Positions 50,932 through 60,536 of a stretch of 64,000 nucleotides of DNA are shown here, one piece after another. The notes under the pieces are model-generated. The model was not told the DNA's origin. It saw only the letters and a list, made by a program, of their open reading frames with translations, and did not search any database. Both the position numbers and the translations under genes were made by a program. Location: contig OW121846.1 in NCBI GenBank assembly GCA_933228895.1, forward strand, positions 77,388,064 to 77,452,063. Direction: 5' to 3'. Each line of letters starts with the position of its first letter. Positions within the stretch are counted from its first letter, which is position 1. The DNA comes from Platycnemis pennipes (Eukaryota > Arthropoda > Insecta > Odonata > Platycnemididae).

Positions 50932-51603
50932 TATGTACATGATACAACGCAAGCCACCATAAAGGTGTGTGGCAGGGAGTATATTTTCACAAAATATGCA
51001 CTACATAACATGCGTAAAAAAGGATTAGTAATAATATGCTAGTCTAAACTACACAATTTAAAGTAGGTAAAAATAGCAAAGCAAGCATGCAATATAATGC
51101 TGTTAGTTGGATTAGTTTAAATTCCTCGTACCAACCTGCAACTACCTATGCTATCCATTGATACACTCGTATTGAATATATTTACCGTAATTCATTTCCC
51201 TAATTGTACTGGGAAAAAAGGACATTATGAATCTGTCATTTAGGCAATCAATTTCTCCAATATTGCGATTATGGTCCAGTCTACTATAGTAAGGTGGTTT
51301 TCGCAAAATATTTTTAACATCACTACAGAAAATATGGCGTTGGAATTTATTTAAGAGATTAAGTCTAAATTTCAACGATATGACAATGATTCCCATATTA
51401 AATCATTTAATATACTGGTTACGCTAATATAATTATTTTGCGAATCTTGCCGATCTTCACTGTACAATTTCAAGTTCATTATTTCGGCCGATTTCGTAGG
51501 GATCTCATATACAGGCAGCATATACAAAATTAGGTCTAAGAAAGGAAAAGTAGCTGATTTCTTGTACATGATCGTCACATTTACCCAGCACTCTTTTGAT
51601 GAT
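50932..51603 (-). pseudogene. Old family B copy, left part, minus strand
   Basis: Tail and hairpin (ACAACGCAAGCCACCATAAA), UTR, then C-terminal pieces (51151-51396 KFRLNLLNKFQRHIFCSDVK; 51372-51623). It ends at CACTCTTTTGATGA and resumes after a short insertion at about 51700. Confidence 0.8.
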
Positions 51604-51700
51604 TGATCTTCACCCCCTGCCACACAACCTCGTGGTCGCTTCAGGGTATCGTGTAGATGTAGATGAGAAATAGATGTAGATCATCTACATCTACATAAGG
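51604..51700 (+). mobile_element. Minimal non-LTR 3' end insertion
   Basis: TTGATCTTCACCCCCTGCCA, CACAACCTCGTGGTCGCTTC and GGGTATCGTGTAGATGTAGA, then AGATGTAGATCATCTACATC, in which the tail is followed by an inverted copy of itself. Confidence 0.75.
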
Positions 51701-52208
51701 AAACACTTTAGAATCACAGTCTATGATTATCTTGACCCATTATTTCACGTATGTGCTTACCCCAGGAAAGATCATGTGTCAGTACTATTCCAAGTTATTT
51801 AATGGATTCCACGTTTGTTATTTCATTATTAATTATTTTGTATGTGCTTGGAGGAGAATTATTCTTTTTCCAAAAATTCATTACTACACATTTTTAAAAA
51901 TTTAATTCTAACTGCCATGTGTCACACCAATTTTCGATTGCTTGTAGGTCATCATTTAAATATTGCTTATCGTTTGGGCTTAGAATTTCCCTGTACACAA
52001 CTGCGTCATCGGCAAATAGACGAAGCTTACTTTTTACCACCTTACTGATATCATTAATGTACAGAAGGAACAGGAGTGGACCTATCACACTACCTTGTGG
52101 GACACCCGAAGTGACTTCAATTGCCGGTGAGGTAACACCGTACAAAACAACTCTTTGCACCCGATCGTGTAGAAAATCATTTATCCATCATGTAATGTTA
52201 CTGTGTAA
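51701..52208 (-). pseudogene. Family B RT palm, right part, minus strand
   Basis: Continues B: thumb (CTTGACCCATTATTTCACGT), then an open 88-codon piece (51894-52160) with SGVPQGSVIGPLLFLLYIND, FADDAVVYREI and CDTWQLELNF. It ends within FLHDRVQRVV. The RT active-site Asp pair is intact, though the gene is fragmentary. Confidence 0.85.
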
Positions 52209-52254
52209 CACATGGGTGTTTTTTTGTGTTGTATCATTTTTGTTTCTTGTGTCA

Positions 52255-52378
52255 TTGTTCCTGGTGTGGATGCAACCCTGCCAATCACACTCGAGGTGGC
52301 TTGCAGTGTATGTCGTAGATATAGATAAGATTTTAACCTTTATGGTGGCATGCAGGCTTATATGTAGATATAGATGTG
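52255..52378 (+). mobile_element. Two decayed non-LTR 3' ends, plus strand
   Basis: CAACCCTGCCAATCACACTC, GAGGTGGCTTGCAGTG and GTCGTAGATATAGAT at 52255-52327. TTTATGGTGGCATGCAGGCT and TATATGTAGATATAGATG at 52338-52378. Confidence 0.65.
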
Positions 52379-52465
52379 CCTTTGGTGTCGCGTCCCGAGT
52401 GCAATAGCCAGCAAGAGGAGGGAACACTTGCACCTCGGTCGCAATCTCGTCCACCCTCGACCCTT

Positions 52466-52772
52466 TTTTTCCTCGTACTATTAGGGATATGAATAACGGT
52501 AAATATATCCAGTACAAGTGTAGCAATGGATAACATTGGTAGCTGCATGTTGGTATAAGGACTTAAAGCTAACCCAACTAACAGCATGTTTTTGCATGTA
52601 TGCTTTGCTATTTTTATCTTTTTTTAAATACCGTAGTTTTGAACAGTACCTATACAAGTACTAATCCTTTTTTATGCATGATATATAGTGCATGTTTGGT
52701 GAGAGTTCACCCCCTACCACACACATTTATGGTGCCTTGCAGGTTACTATGTAGATACAGATGTAGATGTAG
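52466..52772 (+). mobile_element. Family B 3' end, plus strand
   Basis: TTTTTTCCTCGTACTATTAG (last codons), AACATTGGTAGCTGCATGTT, B UTR, hairpin (CCACACACATTTATGGTGCC) and ACAGATGTAGATGTAGATG tail. Confidence 0.85.
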
Positions 52773-52990
52773 ATGCGGGCAGTCCCGGCTCGCCCTGCAC
52801 CGAGGAGTGTGGTCAGCCCAGACGAGCTGTTGGATACCATTCCCGTCTCCGTGATCGTCTTCAGCTGATGGGCACTCGGTATGGTGGTTAACAAGTCGAT
52901 ATTCCTAATTTCTACCCAGATCGCTCGGAAATATTCTGCCTCCCGTTTGCGGAATGGAGAGGTTATTTTATCTCTTCCCAGTTATTTAGG
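52773..52990. other. Unassigned, GC-rich at left
   Basis: CGGGCAGTCCCGGCTCGCCC directly follows the TAGATG tail. A comparable GC-rich piece follows the tail at 63514, though the sequences differ. Confidence 0.3.
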
Positions 52991-53380
52991 GTGTATGATA
53001 ATGGGAAGAACGGCAAAGAAAGGCCTCGCATGAGACGTATGGAAATCAATTTGAATCAAGCTCTCTTGCTTGATCTAAAAACAAGGCGCAAATTCATGTT
53101 GACCTGTTTCAAGTACTCCCTCTCGAAACACGATGAACCCCATTATTTAGTTGAATTTTATACAATTAAGGTAAAGTCCCTTAATGGTCCACTAGGATGG
53201 ATGCTGATTATCTTCAAGGGCCCCAAATTAGATCCACGACTTATCAAAATTCGGTCAAAGTTGTAGGATCGCATATATGGAACAACTTCCCCAAAACTAT
53301 CAAAGACTCTCCATCCTTGAACATATTCAAGAGGAAACTCTTCAAACTTCTGAAAGAAAAATCCCTTTGTCTGTAATATT
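52991..53380 (+). pseudogene. C-terminus of a different non-LTR RT
   Basis: A 91-codon frame (52991-53266) with LDLKTRRKFMLTCFKYSLSK is followed in the next frame by GSHIWNNFPKTIKDSPSLNI, then FKRKLFKLLKEKSL and a stop. The pattern of a RR...LL..FKY block and W(N/D)xxPxxI(R/K)xSxSLxxFKxxLKxxL is typical of CR1/Jockey-like RT C-termini of another family than A or B. An RPRMRRM-like trace at 53022-53040 may be RTE-derived. Confidence 0.55.
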
Positions 53381-53567
53381 CAAAGGAAAATCTCTTGTTT
53401 TGTTCTATCTACCAAGTGATGTACTATATTTTGAGCAATCAATTTTCTTGTATTTAGCTTGTGTTTATTATTACTGCCTATGTTGTCTTTCTCCCGCTAC
53501 CCATATACAAAATTATAACTCTTCAAACAAAATGACACATAGTATTCAATGTTTTTTGTAATAACCT

Positions 53568-54187
53568 TAAAAAAGTGTGTAGCTATCAATTTTGGAAGGA
53601 GGAATAATTCGATAGAGCGATACTATAAAATTAGTAACACGAAGATCGAAATCGTTGACACCATAAGGTATTTAGGTGTAACAATCACTAAAGATTTATC
53701 GTGGGGGAGACGCATACGGGAAATATGCGGTCGAGCGAAGAGAAAGCTTGGATTTATAAAGAAAGTATTTGGGAAATGTAGACAATGAGAACACAAAAGA
53801 GTGATGCTACTTAAAGCAATCACTAAAGATTTATCGTGGGGGAGACACATCCGGGAAATATGCGGTACAACAATTAATACAAGAATTAGGGTGGGTATCA
53901 TTATCAGAGCGTAGGTTAAAGTACAGATTAAATCTCTTAGAGAAATTTCAATCGGATATCTTTACTGAAGATGTTAAGCACATATTAAAAACACCAGCGT
54001 ATTGTGCTAGATTCGACCAGATGAATGAGATTAGAGAGATAGATTGTCGTACTGATAGATTCAAAATGGATTTTCCCCGTACTATAAGAGAACAGAATAG
54101 GCAGCATAGCAAAGGGATAGGTAGAGGAAATACCGTAGAGTAGTCTGTAGGGCATTATGCGTGTATTAACAACCAATCTTTTATTAC
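53568..54187 (+). pseudogene. Family A fragment with internal duplication
   Basis: The frame 53549-53788 gives KKCVAINFGRRNNSIERYYK, TIRYLGVTITKDLSWG and RRIREICGRAKRKLGFIKK. Then AATCACTAAAGATTTATCGT through GGGAAATATGCGGT (53684-53730) recurs at 53817-53868. The text then jumps to LIQELG-equivalent codons and runs to the A UTR. Frames are broken after 53790. Confidence 0.8.
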
Positions 54188-54347
54188 ATCTACATCTACG
54201 CGATACCCTGCAAGCCACCGCGAAGGTGTGTGGCAGGGGTTAAAGATCGCCGAGTATGCACTGTTGACATGAAAACAAGCAACTATAAAGTCTCATGCAA
54301 CTAGATTGTTAGTATCTATAATATTTAGGGCATCATTACATGCATGA
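54188..54347 (-). mobile_element. Family A 3' end inserted in an A UTR, minus strand
   Basis: ACATCTACATCTACGCGATA tail, hairpin (CACCGCGAAGGTGTGTGGCA) and UTR to CATTACATGCATGA. The plus-strand A UTR appears to resume at TGTAGATACTAACAGTG (54354). Confidence 0.8.
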
Positions 54348-54369
54348 TATAATGTAGATACTAACAGTG

Positions 54370-54512
54370 TAATCATGGTACAGTCTACCATAGTAAGTTG
54401 GGTTTCGCCACATATTTTTAACTTCATCACTTTAAATATTATCTTGGAATTTATTTAGGAGATTAAGTCTAAATTTCAACCTGCGACCTGAAAATGATTC
54501 CCATTTTAATGC
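54370..54512 (-). pseudogene. Family B C-terminal fragment, minus strand
   Basis: ATGGTACAGTCTACCATAGT, TTCATCACTTTAAATATTAT and GATTAAGTCTAAATTTCAAC follow the B frame (RRLKFRLNLLNKFQDNI in 54432-54743). Confidence 0.75.
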
Positions 54513-55942
54513 CGAGTATAGAGTACCATGTGGAAGTAGCCAAGTAGATATTTCTTTAAACGTTCCAACTGGTGAATATGTGTTGCAACAGGGTTTGATA
54601 GCTGGGGTAAGGGGTAGGGCACCGGAATAGTACTCTCTCTTTCGGGTGAAACTTTTAAGCCGGTCCTGATTAGGAGAACCGAGTGGAGAGCTACGTAATG
54701 TCAGTCTTTGACTGTTGATGACTACTGATGATGAAGATACCACTTAGGCCCAGTTTAATGATGGTTGGTCAACCAAAACTGACATTGCATGCGGTCTTCG
54801 TGCTAAAGGCGTGGTTATCGACATTCCCTATTTTGTAAAGTGCATTAGACAATAGGTTAGTTTAATTAAGCAATGATTAAGAAAAATCGCATGCACAACG
54901 GCTGCTTTGTTCTGGAAATATTCACTCAAGGATCACAGAACCAGGCCGATGACGCAATCGAATTATTCGGACAAAATCCGGAAACAGTTGAGCTCAGTTG
55001 AAACGCTCAGCATATTTTGATTCAGTTCTGGGAAGGAAGCCATCATTCATCAGTCCAATCGATAGCCTTTTTCCAATGTTATTTAACTATGGCCTCACTG
55101 GTTGATACAATGTGCTGATAATATCCTACCTCCTGCTTCCCAATCAGGACTAAACTATAAGGTGCTTATTCATTCAGCATATTAAAATTTGCATGAAATC
55201 TTTGACCCCTTTTGACCAAGGTGTGCTGAGGATTCTATCAGCATTAGGGGCGCCCATTTATCTCCATCACCTTCCGCCTCTGCACACGAGCTTGGGCATC
55301 GCCACTGATCGATAACTGTGAATGTTCAGTGGCTTGTCCGTACACCCCGCTCCGACCTGTGGTGAGGAAATGTGTCCGGACTCCACGCGGTCGGAGGGAA
55401 AGGAACCATGAAGTGGACAATGACGACAAAGGTACGAGGTGAAGACACCGAGAGATTGAAGAAAGGGAGCGCGTCTGGAATGCATCCACCTTTAGAAGGG
55501 ACGGAGGTACGTTCCACAGGGCGGAAGATGGTAGCGAAAGGAAGGTTGGTTAGCAGAGAGCTGGACAAGCTTCCACTACTAACTTTTCACAGAATCGATA
55601 GCCACTTTATTCCAGTTAAGATACAAACTTGAAACTATGTATCTTGAAAGATGCAAACTTGAAACTTATAGTGAGCATGGAAAACATGTCTATGAAATAC
55701 TTTAAACTTTGGTCGTCATTGAACAAGTTGTTGTTGGTTTACGAATCATCAAAGCTTTTGCTTGAACACCGTCCAAAACCGGCACTCTTTACGTCACAAT
55801 CGTTGTAAAATGCAGAATGCAAAGATCTCAATTAAATGAAGAAAATTTCGGTGTGACTACGTTTTCCACAGGTCTTGCTGTTAATTTGCTACTCGTATCC
55901 AAATCCGAGTGCACATAATTTCTGAGACGACGCGTGTATTCT
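54513..55942. other. Unassigned, 1.4 kb
   Basis: Around 54670-54740 GAGAACCGAGTGGAGAGCTA and GATGACTACTGATGATGAAG resemble the RTE-like 3' end. 55244-55632 is GC-richer with overlapping frames of 72-86 codons on both strands, none of which I recognise as a domain. Confidence 0.35.
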
Positions 55943-56165
55943 GCATCTACATCTACACGATACCCTGCAAGCCAAGGCAGGGGGTGAAGATCACCAAGCA
56001 TGCACTACTAACATGCAAACAAGCAACAATAGGGTCTCATGCAACTAGATTGTTGGTATCTATAGTATTTAAGGGGTTAATACATGCATCATGCACTACA
56101 GACTACTCTAAAATATTTCCCCTACGTATCCCTTAGCTATGCTGCCTATTCTGTTTTCTTATAGT
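55943..56165 (-). mobile_element. Family A 3' end with deleted hairpin loop
   Basis: GCATCTACATCTACACGATA, CCCTGCAAGCC, then directly AAGGCAGGGGGTGAAGATCA. About 15 bases of the hairpin's middle (normally ACCGCGAGGGTGTGTG) are missing. The UTR continues to TGTTTTCTTATAGTA. Confidence 0.85.
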
Positions 56166-58545
56166 ATTAGTTAATGGTAGGTTCGCAGCCGCGTACTGTG
56201 AAACTCCTCTGCTTCTGATACCTTGTGTATAACTTGCCAATGAGAACATCAAATATTTTTATTGCGTTTCATGCTTTCTATCGGTGACCTGGTAAGTTGT
56301 ACCAAATCAGTGCAGCGGCCATTTCTGAATCTGGTATGTACATGAATGTGTTCCACGTACTATAATTTACAGAAGCGTTAACAGAAAGAGCGGAACGCTG
56401 ATTGTGAGGGTCAATGTTCAACTTACACGTGTGTTTGCAACCGCTGGCGTTAGTCTCTCCAGTGTCTAGATAGACGAAGGCGACTGTGAGCGTTCTCAGG
56501 TGGCTGTTTCGAAATCAGCCCAAGTCATGCGGAATGGATCGGCCGGCGATGATGGGGAACCGTTTACGCGTGCCACACTTCAAGGAGGTGGGCATAACTG
56601 CTGTTCTTCATCGGAGAACTCCTCGATACATCTGGGATATTTAATCGGCTATCTCTACACCCTCATCTTCATCTGCCGATTTTTCACTGCATCTATAACT
56701 ACTGATTCATCAACAGCTACAGATAAATGTTGTGGTATCTTTTTATGAACGGTTAGTGCCTGAGATACGATAAAATAAGGGGTTAGTACTGCTCGCTGGT
56801 TTATTGAACAACTTGACTACACGTGCTTCAACACACTATGGTGTCATCATCAGTTATGAACAATAAACCACCAATTCTAGTGGTATTTATATTGGTCAGA
56901 AAGGGAGGGGTAAAGGAATTTATAATAAGGGGAGGCATATAGGGGGGATTGTGGATTATCGGTTGGAGGGGAATAGGCTGGGGGAGTGATAGTCATATTC
57001 AGCATAGTTTAAAATTTTCAATTCTTCTTTTTCCTTTTTATAATCTCTCATTGCTCCTGTGAATCTCTGCCTGATACTTTGAATTTTACTTGAAATACGA
57101 GATCCTCGTTGTCCACCTGTATTGCTGGTCTTCATCTTTCATCATAAACACCCTTGCATTCTTAGCATTTCATTCTCCTTTTTCTGAACCGTTGAGCCAC
57201 CAATTGGTACCTATGCTATTTCGGTATTCTACTTCATAGTGTTTTAGCTGATTTCCTCGAATCCAGATTTCAGACTGAGCATTTGTCGTTCAATATCATT
57301 TCAAATTCGTGTTAAACTATACATTCTTTAGTACGTTTTTATCCTGAACATAAACTTCTTTTTTTAACAACACGGTGATAATGCAAAGGAATGAAATTAT
57401 CAAGTCTCCCAAGATATATGCCAAAGTATTTTACTCTCAAAAAATAAATTATTTCATTCAACATTTGTTGAGCTTAACGGCGGAATATTTTTATTTAATG
57501 AAAAATTTTGATCCCCAATAGTAGTCTTTTCATCCTATATTTCAATAGCGCAAACTCTACTAAGCGTCGATGCCACTAATTCCACTGTTATGAAACCTAT
57601 TTCTGCGCTTTTTTCTTGGTGATAATGAAAGTACCATGTATCCAGATATTGTATCAGCGATTTTTTACTATTATTTTCTATTTCTCCTTAGGGACCAATT
57701 ATGTATTTAATTGAAATGCATACGAACATACGGAGGAGTTTCTCGTACATACACGTAATTAGCTCTTTTAATAGAAACATTGTTGATCGAAAATACCGAC
57801 CAATTGCTAGCTCATGAACGCAATCAGCTCTTTTGCTTGCAATATTGTACATCATTATATGAATCTTTTTGAGAGGCATGAGTTATTTTTAAAATTCGTT
57901 GCGACAAATATTCCCGTGCCTAGACTAACAAGGAAAGCTTTGATTGCCAATCTCTTAATTGGGATCTGCTCGAAAAAGATATCTCCTTGTTATCAGAAGC
58001 TGTTCCAGATTGAAATCACATCGAAAATCTTGTTTTTCTGCTATGTCGCAGAACGTGTAGAGGGTACTGGGATAATTAAATATTTTTTTTAACCTGAAGT
58101 CTATGATGGCCTTGTGCAAATAACCTTAAATAAGTGGTGAGTGCTAACAAGACCTTGTAGGCACCCGAAGTGAGAGAGGGCGATTGTGTAAAATAGTTTT
58201 GCCTGAAACTAAACAAAGACAGAAATTTATTGCTCGGGAAATGATGACCTTTTCGAGAAAATATGATTTCAATGACTACCAAATTTCCATGAGTCACTGC
58301 TTAAAAGTTTATAATTCCCACAACTAAGATACCACTGCTTAAAAGCTAAATATACCATGAAATATCTAATTAATACTAAACATATAATAATATTTATCTA
58401 ATTAATACTAAACTTACATGGTCATTGTGCAGGTAAGAGAGATAATTGCCAGGAAAAGCCATAGTATTGGTTTTGTGGTGTTGCCTGTCACAGTATGAAC
58501 AGATAAATGTAAGCCATGCACCCAGGTTACATAATTTTCAATGAC
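56166..58545. other. Unassigned, 2.4 kb
   Basis: No frame over 92 codons and no LINE trace. One small fold-back unit at 56800-56873. A direct repeat TATCTAATTAATACTAAAC occurs twice at 58363-58413. Confidence 0.4.
56800..56873. repeat. Small fold-back element
   Basis: TGGTTTATTGAACAA at the left is mirrored by GAACAATAAACCA at the right. The centre GTCATCATCAG resembles the centres of the elements at 14276 and 19797. Confidence 0.55.
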
Positions 58546-60282
58546 TAATCAATCGTCACAAAACGCAGTGGAACCACCGCCGAACACTTTCAGTGAGCAA
58601 ATGCCCGAAATAAAAATTTCATGTCGCGGAATAGAGCAGCAGTTAAAAAGCATAAGTAAAAACAAAGCACCAGGTCCCGATCAAATTCCTTCCAGAGTTT
58701 ATAAAACATTAGCTTCTGAAATAGCCCCCTATCTAGAAATAATATTCAATAAAACACTAAAGAACCACACAGTACCCAAGGATTGGAAAGTAGCTAACAT
58801 TACACCTATATTTAAAAGCGGTGATAGGGAAGAACCTAGTAACTACAGACCCATTTCACTCACGTCAATCTCTTGTAAGATATTTGAGCACATAGTAGTC
58901 AGTTCGATCATGGGGCATTTGGATAGTCAGGGATTACTCATAAACAGCCAGCATGGGTTCCGGAAAGGTAGATCTTGCGAGACACAATTAGCTTTATTCG
59001 TACACGATATTTTAGTCCACGGCGAAAGCAGTACTGAAGTTGATGCGATATTTTTAGATTTTAAAAAGGCTTTCGATAAAGTTCCTCATGACAAATTAAT
59101 CTTGAAGTTAGAGAGTTTTGGTATAAATAAAGACGTTGTATGTTGGGTAAAAGAATTCTTAAGTGGGCGAGAGCAGAGGGTTGTCATAGATGGTATCATG
59201 TCGGACACAATCGAAGTCACATCGGGAGTTCCCCAGGGTAGCGTAGTAGGTCCGCTTCTATTTCTTTTATACATAAACGATTTGGGTACCGTAGTTAGTA
59301 GTAACCTTAGACTTTTTGCAGACGATGCGGTGGTGTACAGGGGTATATCAAACGAAGAGGACATGAAATCACTTAGCAAGGATTTAGATGCAATTGAAGA
59401 GTGGTGCGACAAATGGCAGTTAGAACTCAACCTTAAAAAGTGTGTAGCTATCAATTTTTGGAGGAGGAATAATTCGATAGAGCGATCCTATAGAATTAAT
59501 AACACGAAGATCGAAAACGTTGAAACCGTAAGATATTTAGGTGTAACAATCACTAAAGATTTATCGTGGGGAAGACACATAAGGGAAATATGCGGCCGAG
59601 CGAAGAGAAAGCTAGGATTTATAAAAAGAGTACTTGGGAAATGTGATGAGAAGACAAAAGAGCGATGCTACTTTTCACTAGTTAGGCCCCACCTTGAGTA
59701 TGCAGCCAGTGTATGGGATCCTAATGAATTAGGTTTGATGAGAGAACTAGACAGTGTGCAGCGTAGAGCAGCTAGGTTCGTCAAAAGGTGTTACGATAGG
59801 TTGAGTAGTGTATCAGAATTAATACAAGAATTAGGGTGGGAATCATTATCAGAGCGTAGATTAAAGTTCAGATTTAATCTATTGCAGAAATTTCAATCGG
59901 ATAGCTTTACTGAAGATGTTAGGCACATATTGAAAACACCAGCGTATTATGCTAGATTCGACCAGATAAATAAGATTAGAGAGATAGATTGTCGTACAGA
60001 TAGATTCAAAATGGCATTTTTCCCCCGTACTATAAGAGAACAGAATAGGCAGCATAGGAAAGGGATAGGTAGGGGAAATATTTTAGAGTATTCTGTAGTG
60101 CATGATGCATGTATTAACCCCTCAAATACTATAGATACTAACAATCTAGTTGCATGAGACCCTTTAGTTGCTTGCTTGCATGCTAGTAGTGAATGCTTGG
60201 TGACCTTCACCCCCTGCCACACACCCTCGCGGTGGCTTGCAGGGTATCGTGTAGATGTAGATGTAGATGTAGATGTAATCAA
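58546..60282 (+). mobile_element. Family A 5'-truncated copy with 7-bp TSD
   Basis: The element is 58553-60275. TAATCAA is found at 58546-58552 and at 60276-60282. It begins at the codons for SSQNAVEPPPN in the EN-RT linker, contains a complete RT and 3' UTR, and ends in four TGTAGA units. Against the copy at 60325 its protein differs at only about five positions over ~535 residues, so both are recent. Confidence 0.93.
58553..60157 (+). CDS. Family A reverse transcriptase, EN lost by truncation
   Basis: About 535 codons open to the TGA at 60155. Motifs: APGPDQIPSRVYKTLASEI, SNYRPISLTSISCKIFEHI, QHGFRKGRSCETQLALF, FLDFKKAFDKVPHD (first catalytic Asp), SGVPQGSVVGPLLFLLYIND, FADDAVVYRGI (Asp pair), thumb YLGVTITKDLSWGRHI and C-terminal SLVRPHLEYAASVWDPNELG to NNLVA. 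The frame remains open to 58541, but the first codons come from flanking DNA. All RT catalytic residues are intact; the endonuclease and linker start are missing, so it cannot nick a target itself. Downstream is a second, longer A copy in the same orientation. Confidence 0.9.
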   Translation, partial: SSQNAVEPPPNTFSEQMPEIKISCRGIEQQLKSISKNKAPGPDQIPSRVYKTLASEIAPYLEIIFNKTLKNHTVPKDWKVANITPIFKSGDREEPSNYRPISLTSISCKIFEHIVVSSIMGHLDSQGLLINSQHGFRKGRSCETQLALFVHDILVHGESSTEVDAIFLDFKKAFDKVPHDKLILKLESFGINKDVVCWVKEFLSGREQRVVIDGIMSDTIEVTSGVPQGSVVGPLLFLLYINDLGTVVSSNLRLFADDAVVYRGISNEEDMKSLSKDLDAIEEWCDKWQLELNLKKCVAINFWRRNNSIERSYRINNTKIENVETVRYLGVTITKDLSWGRHIREICGRAKRKLGFIKRVLGKCDEKTKERCYFSLVRPHLEYAASVWDPNELGLMRELDSVQRRAARFVKRCYDRLSSVSELIQELGWESLSERRLKFRFNLLQKFQSDSFTEDVRHILKTPAYYARFDQINKIREIDCRTDRFKMAFFPRTIREQNRQHRKGIGRGNILEYSVVHDACINPSNTIDTNNLVA

Positions 60283-60324
60283 AATATCTACAACTACTTA
60301 ATACCCTCCAAGCCACCATAAAGG
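60283..60324 (-). mobile_element. Old B-like 3' end, left part, target of the A insertion
   Basis: ATATCTACAACTACTTAATA, CCCTCCAAGCCACCATAAAG, G. The rest (TGCGTGGCAGGGGGCGAACT) follows at 63575. CCACCATAAAGG is present on both sides (60313-60324 and 63563-63574). Confidence 0.88.
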
Positions 60325-60536
60325 TTTTTATTATTTATTATTATTATTATCTAGGGCGGTATCTACTAGGAGGTTATTTTAACTTTCCGTCTTCACCTCA
60401 ATTTATTTAGACTTTCATTTCATTCATTCATTTTTGGTCATCATTTCATTTTCATTTTGCATATGTTATTTAGTTCGAGGAAAATTTTAGTTCGAGGAAA
60501 ATTTTAGTTGGAAAGGAGCACCAAGAGAGAAACAGA

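Noticed and set aside
59086..59454. Minus-strand frame of 122 codons opposite the A RT (similar ones at 62330-62623, 32118-32411, 24430-24744)
   Set aside because: They recur in exactly the same place opposite every RT copy and are antisense shadows of the conserved RT codons.
59947..60282. 111-codon minus frame, and equivalents at 5660-6004, 14751-15236 and 63191-63466
   Set aside because: They read the complement of the A C-terminus, UTR and tail (SLSVRQSISLILFIWSNLA). Recurrence follows the retrotransposon, not a gene of its own.
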